This document shows, piece after piece, positions 23,780 to 33,109 of a stretch of 64,000 nt of DNA. The first letter of the stretch is position 1. Each line of letters begins with the position of its first letter. Made by a program: the position numbers and the translations under genes. The notes below the pieces were generated by a model. That model worked only from the letters and a program-made list of their open reading frames with translations. It searched no databases and was not told the origin of the DNA. This DNA comes from Takakia lepidozioides (taxonomy: Eukaryota; Streptophyta; Takakiopsida; Takakiales; Takakiaceae): contig CM060733.1 in the NCBI GenBank assembly GCA_030704615.1, positions 2,976,001 through 3,040,000 on the forward strand, given 5' to 3'.

Positions 23780-23954
23780 TGTCTATAGTCGGATAGTTGA
23801 GTTACAGGAGGATGTAGAAGGGCTGCAGACTCAAGTGGATGACTTGAGCTCCAACATTGACAAAAGGGCCTTTGTTCCTTGAGGAACAGCTCATAGCTAC
23901 TTATTTGCACGCAATGACTTTGATTTTCCAATCTTCAGCACAGGAAGTGCAGAA

Positions 23955-23963
23955 CTTGCCAAC
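23955..23963. repeat. Left 9-bp target-site duplication of the MULE
   Basis: CTTGCCAAC here and at 39719-39727 match exactly and bracket the element. Nine bases is the standard Mutator length. Joining the flanks across one copy keeps RE2 sequence continuous. Confidence 0.85.
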
Positions 23964-24110
23964 GGGGGCTGCTATTTCATGAGCCATGAGCCATGAGCCA
24001 TGAGCCATGAGCCATGAGCAGAGTCGTAAGTGTCGAAAAAAACATGAGCAGGACTATTTTCCGGAAATGAGTGTCCGCGGGAATAGGGTTTAGGGTGTCA
24101 CGGTCATAGG
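23964..24110. repeat. Left terminal inverted repeat of the MULE
   Basis: Begins GGGGGCTGCTATTTCATGAGC, then has CATGAGC in about six 7-bp tandem copies, then an A-run with CATGAGC and CCGGAAATGAGTG. The right end (about 39440-39718), reverse complemented, shows the same order: CTATTTCATGAGC, ATGAGCC repeats, an A-rich stretch and GGAAATGAGTG. The outermost 8 bases differ between the ends. Confidence 0.7.
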
Positions 24111-24431
24111 GGGAGAAGGACCTCCCGATGAAGGAGGTTCGGCAATGTTTTTTAGAATTACATATTGAAAGGCAATGTTTCGCGAATGGTAGGGTGGTAC
24201 TGATCTGTACAATGGGGGCCCATTTCAGCCTACCAGCCACTTGCAAAATCCACCCACACTCCCAATCCCAAACGAAATGAGGAATGACGCATTTCAGGAA
24301 CGATGGATACAGAATAGAACAAAAAGAGGGCACAATGGGGTTTTTATTGATCCACATGAATTGCATTTGAAGCACGTCTACTGTGCTGATTGTGCAAACA
24401 AATCTTTAGCCCTGTGCCTTCTGAATACAAG

Positions 24432-25324
24432 TCACGTTGTCAATGGGACTTCGACTGCTCTCACAACTAGCTCATGAGTCTTCGGGCTCCTCCAGGTAAA
24501 CTGGATTGCAGCCGTTGTACCGCCCCTGTTGATGTTCACCACAATGTCCTGCCCTTCAATCATACCACCATCGAATATGGAAAGCTTCACGTTTTCGCCG
24601 TCCACACCAATGCGAATGTCCCCATACAATGGAGAAGATGAGCGCACTCCTTCAGGAGTATAAGTCTCTCCGATGGAGTCCACCCACGTCCACTGGCAGC
24701 AGTTCCACCGCAACAGCATAGCAGTGCGCATTCTTCTGCATGGGTGCCCGTCGTAGCTGGGAAAATCGGAATCAAGGATGCGCAGGAGCCACGGACTCCT
24801 CAGACCAAGATCGTCACCCCGCTCGAAGGCGTACTGGCCTGGGAGATACTCAAAAGCGGACAATGTTTCCACATTCGAACCAGTATCTTCTGTGTAATCT
24901 GTGTACCAGATAACGATGTCTCCCGATGTGGCCGAATACATTGCATAATCGATGCCTCCATAAGGGCAGTCGTCCCGGTTCCGGAAGCACGGCATCCTTG
25001 CAAAGGAGGACCTGAGGACGTGTTTGATGCCGATGAAAATCACCTTGCGGACAGCAACGAAGCCCTTAGATTTTCGAAATGATGAGAACGGAAGAGCAGT
25101 GCGGGCTCCAATAATGGACCATCTGGGTCACAAGTACCCACCAAACATCGTGTAACGTGTTCAACAAGCCAGCGGTGGATGAACCGATATCTCTTTCTCA
25201 TCCACGGGGTATAGTTTGAAATCTGCCACCGAAGTCCATCCCCCGGATGGAAATTCGGCGCCGCATTTACATCGAAGGGGGGATGGACTTCGTCGTCTCG
25301 AGTGGCTATAGGCCCACCTGGCAC
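24432..25324 (-). CDS. MULE gene A, unknown function, paralogue of gene B
   Basis: Two overlapping minus-strand frames (25324-25040 and 25043-24432) read as one protein of about 295 residues if one base is gained or lost in the A-run near 25075. The N-terminal part contains HPPFDVNAAPNFHPGDGLRW, YRFIHRWLVEHVTRCLVGTC. The C-terminal part contains RMPCFRNRDDCPYGGIDYAM, SGDIVIWYTDYTED, PWLLRILDSDFPSYDGHP, SPLYGDIRIGVDGENVKL, IFDGGMIEGQDIVVN. I do not recognise the fold; the second half looks rich in beta strands and aromatic residues. It lies head to head with gene B. One palindrome (25252-25267) is inside the frame. Confidence 0.55.
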
Positions 25325-25520
25325 TTACTGCCCATAGTTTGCATGGCAGGGAAGGAAACTGAATCGGCTACATCCATGGATGAGCCAATCTTCATCCCTG
25401 CAGGTTCCTGTAGGGGGGAAATTTAAATGTGCCCTGGAGTATTTGTGACGAATTGCAGCGTTTGCTTGAATTTCTTCCAGCCACCGCGCTGCTACCTCCT
25501 CCATCCGGGAGCTGCTGTCA

Positions 25521-26146
25521 TTGAGCGTACTGCGCTACTCTTTTTCAGGGATGCCGTGCCGCCGAAATCCTGCTGACTGCCCTTATCATGGCCACGATTA
25601 TGCTATGTTCAAACCACAATCAGGAGACATCATTGTCTGGCTTTCACTTTTCACAGACGCATCTGGAATCAAGCGGGAGTCTTTGCGCGCAATGGAGTAT
25701 TTGGAGGGCTATTACCGCTTTGAGCGAGGTGAGGGCGAGGGTCAATGCGGTCCGTGGGTCCTGAAAATTGTTGACCTCGATATACCAAGGTGGAATGGGA
25801 TGCCGGACAGATCACGCACGGCCTCACTTTGGCGCTGGAACTGCTGAAGTCGCTGTCCGCCAGCCAGTGGACCAGGGAGGACGGCACCGGGGAAAACTAT
25901 ATTCGTGGAGTTCACTCCGCTTTTCCAGTGTATGGAGACATTCGGCTGAGTTGCGAAGACGAATCGCACGGGCACAGGAGGCCCATAGTGACCTTGTTGA
26001 TGTATGATGGTGGTATGATTGATGGGTATGACATTGTCGTCAGCTCCACCAAGGGCACCAGATCGACCGCATTGCAGTTTACCTCGAGATGCCGCATCAG
26101 TAATGAGCTAGTTTTGAGGGCTATCGAAGTTCCGTCGACTTGGTGA
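25521..26146 (+). pseudogene. MULE gene B, diverged inverted paralogue of gene A
   Basis: The plus strand reads GMPCRRNPADCPYHGHDYAM, SGDIIVWLSLFTDASG, GPWVLKIVDLDIPRWNGMP and SLWRWNC. After a frame change near 25845 it continues SAFPVYGDIRLSCEDE, LMYDGGMIDGYDIVVSS and NELVLRAIEVPSTW. Blocks, order and end match gene A throughout, so they are ancient duplicates in opposite orientation. The region of the frame change holds about 25 additional bases relative to gene A, either a frameshifting insertion or an intron. Function unknown. Confidence 0.55.
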
Positions 26147-26425
26147 CACCCATGTAGAAGGAGGAAGGGCTTAGATTTGTCTGGAGCTGCTAAATGTGAG
26201 ACACCGTGTTCGATCAATAAAACAACCCATCGTACCTCACTTCTGTGTGCTTGTGTTTCATCGTGTTCAAGAACTGCCGTAATTGGCCCACTGTTTACAA
26301 TTTGAGGTCTCATTTCTACAATGTGTCTGTCCATATGAATATACCAGAGTCAGCGATATCACAGTCCTGAGGTGAAGAAAATCCATGTATGAGTTGTAGG
26401 AAACATGTACACGCCGAAGCTCGAA

Positions 26426-27463
26426 AATTCGGCACCGCATTCCATTTTCTCCATGAAGCTTTTTCTGGCAGCTCCCTTTCCTCCGTTGTCGTCGTAACGG
26501 AAATGTTGTACAACATTTCATTTCCTGACATGGCATTACCATACTTCGAATTTGAAATGCGGCGCCGCAACACCATATTCGACCTTGAACTATCCAAGCA
26601 TGTCCAGTCGGTAATGCTTGTCCATGTCCATACTTGAAATGCGGCACCGCATTTCCATGTCCGTCATCGAAATTTCGTACCGGACAATGAATGCGGCACA
26701 GCATTTCCGGAGAGCACAATGGAATGCGGTGCCGCATTTCCGTCGAAGGGTCTGGAATTGGACAAACAACGATGTCCGTTCTGGAAATGCGGCACCGCAT
26801 TTCCATGTCTGTCATCAAAATATCGAATCGGACAATGGAATGCGGTGCCGCATTTCCGTCCATCAAGACGGAATGCCCACACGGGTCTGGAATTGGACAA
26901 ACAACGATGTCTGTTTTTGAAATGCGGCGCCGCATTTCCCATGTTGGGCAATTGAAAGTTTTTATAGGATGTAAGTTTTTATAGGACGATGGAATGCGGT
27001 GCCGCATTTCCATCAAAGGGTCTGGAATTGGGCAAACAACGATGTCCCTTTTGGAAATGCGGCGCCGCATTTCCATGTACGTCATCGAAATTTCTTATTG
27101 GACAATGGAATGCGGTGCCGCATTCCCGTCTAGCATCATGGAATTGGGAGCCCAAGAACGTCGATGGGTCTGCAGTTGGAAAATGTCCATCTCCAAAAGG
27201 TAAATGCGGCACCGCATTTCCATGTTCGACCTCCGCATTTCGATTTACATCCATGGAAGGAGCTGCCAATCGGCAAAACTGCCGTGTCGGAAACGGAAAT
27301 GCGGCACCGCATTTCCGTTTGTCCGAACAGTTTCTGATGTCCAAACCATGAATCGGAAATTTGTTCTTGCCCCGGTTTTGGAAATGCGGTGCCGCATTTC
27401 CAAACGAGGTTTTTGCAGTTGCCACATTTCCGTTCAGACATTGAAATGCGGTGCCGCATTTCT
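26426..27463. repeat. Palindrome array 1 (about 15 copies)
   Basis: Copies of AAATGCGGYRCCGCATTT are centred near 26433, 26563, 26645, 26697, 26730, 26793, 26846, 26928, 27000, 27063, 27116, 27210, 27305, 27390 and 27452. From the second copy on, distances are 82, 52, 33, 63, 53, 82, 72, 63, 53, 94, 95, 85 and 62 bp, close to whole numbers of 10.5-bp turns. The array lies between the 3' ends of gene B and the methyltransferase-like gene. Linkers recur (GGGTCTGGAATTGG, ACAACGATGTCC). The frames open through it on both strands are by-products of the repeat. Confidence 0.92.
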
Positions 27464-27600
27464 GATTTTGGGAGGGACCAGGTTTGGACGATGTTGTCGT
27501 TTAGAAGCACATGGGAGAGGGGACATGAAGGACGGGGAGAATTCCATTTTATATACTCTGGAATTGAATTTAAATGTACAGAGAGTTCATTAAAATTGTA

Positions 27601-30600
27601 TTAATCTTGAAAATCATCACTACTGTCGGCCTGTTCTTGACTGTCCTGCTCCGCCTCCACCCCGTCATTGCCTTTCTCATCTCCAGCGGACTGGTCGTTG
27701 GCCAGGCTTTCGAAAATCCCATCTTCACCTTGCGGAACCGACCATCTCACCTCCGTTGGCTCGTCGTCCTCCTTGTCTGCATCGCTCTCATCCGCTGAAT
27801 CACATATGAACTTTCGCACCCGTCTACCTGCCTCAGCTGTTGCTAACTCTTTCCTTATCCTTCTGTCCTCCCTAGCCCTCTCCAAAATCTGCTCTACTTT
27901 ACTGGGATTCTCACATCGTCTAATCGCTGTATTTGCGAGTTTAGCTGCATAACTAGGAAGGGAGTAGTCCTTCACCGGGCTCGTCATGAAGTCGGCCCTC
28001 GCAAAGAACGGGACATTCTTCCTGGCAGGAAGTGTAGGCCTTACATGTTTCGACCCGGATCCTCCAATCCTGCATATAACAATCACCATAGAGACCAATG
28101 AGAACCACAGTCCGGAAATGCGTTTGACAAAAAATCACCCAGAAGGCTTTGCAAACTTACAATGTTTGCACTCACTCGTATTCCGGGTTCTCCTCGGCAT
28201 CAATGTCCACTGTCTCTTCCTCCGACTCCGACGAATCCGAGGAGTCTTTGACTTCGATGGGAGCCTTCACATTCCGTTGCAGCCCTTCCAGATGGGATCC
28301 CCAGACGCCTGTGTCCTCCTCGTAGGCAAAGAGGTGCCGGTCGGAAAACCGCCCAGCCCACATTGAGGCACCTGTTACAATGCCATCCACACATTATGAC
28401 ATGGCCCTTCAGATGTTGCGAATGAAAGCATAACGAGAGTTTGCAGAAAAACATACAACAAGATTATGCATACCTGTCCCACAGATGAGGTCGAGCACTG
28501 TGCCCTCCACGTCAGTGCATGTCTCCATAATTGTCTGAATGAAGGCAGGGCTCCGAGTGCGTGAATACCGCAGGGGTTCAGTTGAAGTGAGGCTATGAGG
28601 GAGAAGTTCCGTGGGAACGTTGTTGAACAGGACGTCGTAATCGATGGGGTCGCAGTTCGGGTCAACCAACAATCCCTCCTTCCGGAAAGCAAAGGTGGAG
28701 TTCTCCTTCACAAAGCAGTATGCATCGAACTGCTTCGTCTGCATACACAGTGGGGAACGATTAGAAATCGAATGCGGCACCGCATTTCAAGACTCCTAAG
28801 AAAATGAAAGGACGAGTGCCAAGGTCGTAATTACCTTCTTCCCTTCCGACCGAAGGCCCAATGTGTTGATGCACGTCCACTTCTTCTTCAGAATTGGGAC
28901 GGCGCTCTTGCGGGTCCACTTCGCAATTCCTGTCTGCGTGTTTTTGCCTCTGCTCGCCAGGACAACCACACAGCCTCTGTCGTCCAACACCATGCGGGCG
29001 AGCCCGAATCCTTTCTTCCAAAAGTCCTCGGAGTACCTGTTCCAAGATGGCAAAGCTTGCAGTCCTTCCACAGGCTCTCCGTCTGGAATATCCAAGATGA
29101 TCATATCGCAAGACCAATCGGTGGAATTTCCGCCCCTCCTGCAATCCTTGTCTGCACACACCCTCTCAAAGAACGAGACCATCTTCAGAAACCCGGGGGT
29201 GTCGGAAGGCTCTTCGGCAGCCGCCTTCTTCAGTGCTCTGCCCTTCAGACCCTCCATGGTCTTCATGTATGCCAACTTGGCTGCCCGTCCATCCAAAGCC
29301 GCCAAGAAACTCTCATTCACACACTGGACTACTGTATCGGGATCCACTTTCGGCCTCTTCATTTCCACCGGCTCGAAAGGGTGCCCCCCCGGGGGGTTGA
29401 AGAGTGCCTTCTTTGCCGAGCCAGTTCTCGTCCCTCTCGTGACAACGGTGGGCACAGGGGATTTCGGCTGCGTCTCGGGGGGTGGGCTGGTTGCAAAGTC
29501 TCCATCGGAGTCCTCTTCCTCACCCTCTACCTGCACTATCTGTTTCTGCTTCTTCGTTTTCTTGGGTGTCACAACTGCTGCTCCTTGCTGGCGAGTCCGC
29601 TTCTTCGACCCCTTCTGTTGAGCCTGCACAGCTGCATCCACCGTTTTTGTGCCATCTCAGCTGCCTTTCTGGATTGTTCCAGAGCAGCAGCTTCCTTTGC
29701 CGACTCTGGCCGAGCAGGGACACGTCTTTCCTTTCTCTTCTCTTCTGCTTTCGCGTGCAGATCTTTCTCAGACTCGTCAACAATTCCGCCAGACATGTCC
29801 AGGTACCACGGGCATCCAACCAGATGCGCGGCATGCCATTGTTTCTGCTGCTCGGGTGTGTAGACACAGCTTGGGCCCGCCACGGTCCAAGCCATGAAGA
29901 ACGGGGGCTCTTGAGCCAGGGCCCCTGTCTGAAGAAGCACGTATTTCATATACCTGCAGGGCAGTCAGCATGCGTGAGCAAAAGTTGAGACCAACGTACT
30001 CGCAGAGTGCAACCAAAAACATAAAATGCGAATGCGGTGCCGCATTTCCCAGACAAACCTCATTACCAGGCTTTGCGTACAAGGACAGCTGGGCTTCACC
30101 TGTAAACAATTCGCATTGCAGCTTTTCCCGCTCCCTCCTGATGTGTAAACTCCACGCTCCTTCTTGCTGTCTGTAGCTCCCTGGCGAAGAGGTTGTCCTT
30201 GTAAGCACATCTGAAACGTGTCACGTAGTCTTCCAATGTCTGTGTTCCATCCCATTTGACGTACAAGCCGAACGAATTTGTATGCATTACGACTTGCTCC
30301 TTCGCATTCGTCATTACCTGCGATTCCCACATGCATTGTCACGTAGCAGTTCAGGGAATTCATTTCAGAAAAGCAACTCTGGGGAAGTACCTTGAATTAC
30401 CTGGAACCACCAAGTCATGCGGTTGAGCCACACATCCACTGCAGGGTCGGAAACTTCGAGTGGAAAAGACCACATTGTCCTTATACTCTCCGATGCATTC
30501 CAGATCGACAGCCACCGTGTCTGCCATTTCCGATCCAATGTCAGTCGCAGGAAGAAGAGTGGCTATTGCTAGGAAGGAACTTCAGTGAATTGAAACATCA

Positions 30601-32725
30601 CCTTCTCTTTCGCTTCAACACATGCCGTTGAGAGGTGATGCAGTTTCTCCAACTGCATGGTCGGCTGCATGGCCCGAGAATAGTGTTTTGCAATCTCGGG
30701 GATGAAGTCCTTTCCAAGTGCCGGATCTGCAATGGCCACCAGCTTCACAAGCTTTGACTTGTATTTCGTTCTGGACTTGACCCCGGCTTCCTTCAAGTGC
30801 TCAGTCAATGACTGCAACGTTTTGACCTGCCCCTCACTTTCCATGAAGAAGCGTTTGGCATGGGCCAAATCCAGCTTGATGTTTGACTGCCAACAAAAAC
30901 ATGCAGAAGCGTTACATTCGATTCATGTGGAAAGATTACCGGAAATTGGGGAAGGATGAGCAGGGGAATGGGAGGACGACTTACTTCGTATATCACCTCC
31001 ACCATTCCATCCATAGTGAGACGATACCATGTCCGGTCAGTTTTTGCCACGGCTTTCTGAATGAGCTCGGGCTCCAGCATTTCCGCGAACATGTGCGGAT
31101 CAGTGAGACCAGTTTTCCTCACCCTGTACAGCATATGTGCCATGTGGGTATGCACGTACGCATTTTCAGTGACCCTGCAAGGCACACTCTCCAGTTCAGT
31201 CCACGGAAGCACGGAAACAAAACAGATTGGAAACCGAAATGCGGCACCGCATTTCGAACGTGGTTGGGAGGGTATGAGTATCTTACGAGTTGAGGTCCGC
31301 CATGGCATTCTTGAGCAGGGAGGAGTCTGCCGCCTTCACCTTGAGGATGACACACTCCACCATGTAATGCCAGCCAATGTGCTTGGCATGGTTCTGCTTG
31401 ATGTACTCCCACCAGGCGAGAAGTCGGTGATTCCCGTCCCACACAAAGAACATTTTACCCGACATATGGCCGAAGTCGGGATCACCCTTCAGGGTTGCCT
31501 CGAATTCGTCGTTGCGAGTGTGCCAGTGGGTATCCCATGTTGACAATTCCTCCGCAGTGGGTCCACGAGATTCGCCGTCCTCATTCTCAAGGGAAACGTA
31601 GAAGGCTGGCGAACCTAGACGGTACCCTTCTCGAAATGCGAACTTGAGCTTATCCACATCTCCGGGAAGTGCCTGCCTGACGATGGGAAGGGAGACCATG
31701 CGACAGAGTGGGATTCGAAGAGTCCGCTGGAATACCCTGCTGCCCAGAACTCTGCCAATGCTACTATGTGTCTCCTCCAACATTGTATCCGCTGCACTTT
31801 GGAATTCCTCCGGAGACATTTCTGCTGGTGGCGGCAGGGGCTGAGCAGCTGGAGCATCCCCAACTGGAGCTGCACTCTGGGGAATCTTTGCGGACAATTG
31901 TGCAATTGCAGAGGCCTCCTCCGGGCCTTCAGTGGTCAGGTCTTCCTCAACTGTGGTCAGGTCTTGCTGAGAACGTTGAGAGGCAGCACCCTCCTCCGGT
32001 ACCAGATCGACGGTCGATCCCATTGGCTTTCGCTGCAGCAGGTTGGAAATCAAGCAGGAACTGGGCTTCAGCTCGTGGAATCGGTTTTGCGGGAGACTGC
32101 TCCGCCCTCCCCCTGATTGCCTTGTGCTTCCTCATTCTTGCAGGTGAAGGTGTCTGCTGCAATTGAATCTGCTTCATTCGCCTGGGTGGGGGGAAACGGC
32201 CTGGTCCGGTTCAGAAACAAGTTGAAGGACGGGCTGCTTCTTCTTCATCTTTGCTGAAGAAGGGCTAGACCCCTGCTGGCGATTCTCCATGACCTTTGAA
32301 GGCGAGTCGCTCTCTGGGGCTTTGAACTGCAAAGACTTGGCCTTGGAAGCCGCGTCCTTGAAACGCACAGGGCTAGGACCGGCAGGAAGACCCGTGCTCG
32401 TGGATGGCTGGGTGTGCGTGCTGCAGCTAGCTCCACGGACTCTGCCTGCGGCTCTTCGGATTCCTGCGATCCCTCCAGCACGTCCACCTTTCCGGTTAGG
32501 CATGCAAACATCTTCTGCAGTCAAGTCTCCTAGCATACAGTCTAAGAATTGCAGAAGAAAAATTGAGGCGGGTTTCGTTGCTCGATCAGCTGGCGAATCC
32601 CGATAGCACGGAGCTCTCACTGGTGGCTGGGTTGCCTGCGTGGCTTGATGCTGCAAGATGGCAATCTCCTCCTGTAGACGCATCTGCTTCCTCCCCTTCG
32701 GCATTGGCCTACGTCCGAAGTACAA
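27601..32725 (-). CDS. ParB-like / beta-class DNA methyltransferase-like protein, about 10 exons
   Basis: Minus-strand exons: 32725 to about 32194, 32032-31287, 31174-30985, 30886-30602, 30520-30401, 30317-30100, 29953-28835, 28738-28474, 28371-28176, 28069-27601. From exon 2 on every junction is GT-AG and phase-consistent (introns 81-146 nt). The exon 1 to 2 join is not settled. About 1,380 residues. The exon 2 end holds FFVWDGNHRLLAWW (DGNHR at 31424-31438), the ParB/Srx-type motif. Exon 7 has a basic linker and DMIILDIPDGEP (motif IV position, 29081-29092). Exon 8 ends VLDLICGTG and continues across the intron as ASMWAGRF...YEED, the SAM-binding motif I. IV before I is the beta class (N6_N4_Mtase). 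The acidic tail follows. One frameshift lies at the T-run 29644-29648; a one-base gain restores register. The DIPD in place of DPPY makes activity uncertain. Similar ParB plus methylase fusions are known in phages. Confidence 0.72.
28771..28786. repeat. Single palindrome inside an intron
   Basis: AATGCGGCACCGCATT lies in the intron 28739-28834 of the methyltransferase-like gene, in the same consensus as the arrays. Confidence 0.9.
30031..30046. repeat. Single palindrome inside an intron
   Basis: AATGCGGTGCCGCATT lies in the intron 29954-30099 of the methyltransferase-like gene. Confidence 0.9.
31238..31253. repeat. Single palindrome inside an intron
   Basis: AATGCGGCACCGCATT lies in the intron 31175-31286 of the methyltransferase-like gene, between the ParB-like motif exon and the next. 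Confidence 0.9.
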
Positions 32726-33109
32726 TTTTGGAGCTTGCGACGATGTCTCTTCTCTGGTGCACGCACTCCCTCCCTCTCAGGTTCGAGCATAAGAAGAAAA
32801 GAGACAGGGAAAAGGGGCGAAGAGTGCAGATGGAAAGGGCGCGAGAGGGGTGACTGAGGAGACACGACAAAAGCAAATGAAACGGCGGTGATGCAGCACT
32901 TGGGTTCGAAAGGGTTGGAGGAAAGTGTCTCCTCGTGGACTTTGCGTCATTACGAAATTCGAATCGTTCAGGATACGCCTGCCGTCCGAAAAACAAACAT
33001 CATTATCCAACGGTCAGGCCGCGCCGCCTCATGCCACTTCAGTCAGATAGAGTGCAGACATGTGCCGCAATTCCGTTGCTCCACGTGTTCAAATTTGGAG
33101 TTGGAGTGA

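Noticed and set aside
23978-24020. CATGAGC repeats as telomere-like or simple satellite
   Set aside because: They occur inverted at both MULE ends next to a 9-bp duplication, so they are sub-terminal repeats.
26600-27600. Long reading frames on both strands with repeated NAAPHF / KCGAAF / RRRIS
   Set aside because: They are the six translations of the palindrome; open frames arise because it lacks stop codons. No conservation of one frame is seen.
27986-29988. Plus-strand frames of 126-268 codons opposite the methylase-like gene
   Set aside because: They are antisense shadows without motifs; the spliced minus-strand model explains the region.
32053-32174. Direct in-frame continuation between exon 1 and exon 2 of the methylase-like gene
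   Set aside because: Two in-frame stops lie between; an intron ending at the pyrimidine-rich acceptor before 32032 is more likely, but its donor is weak, so the join is left open.
27601-32725. Bacterial or phage contamination as source of the ParB/methylase gene
   Set aside because: The gene has nine spliceosomal-type introns and lies inside a MULE flanked by RE2 on both sides.
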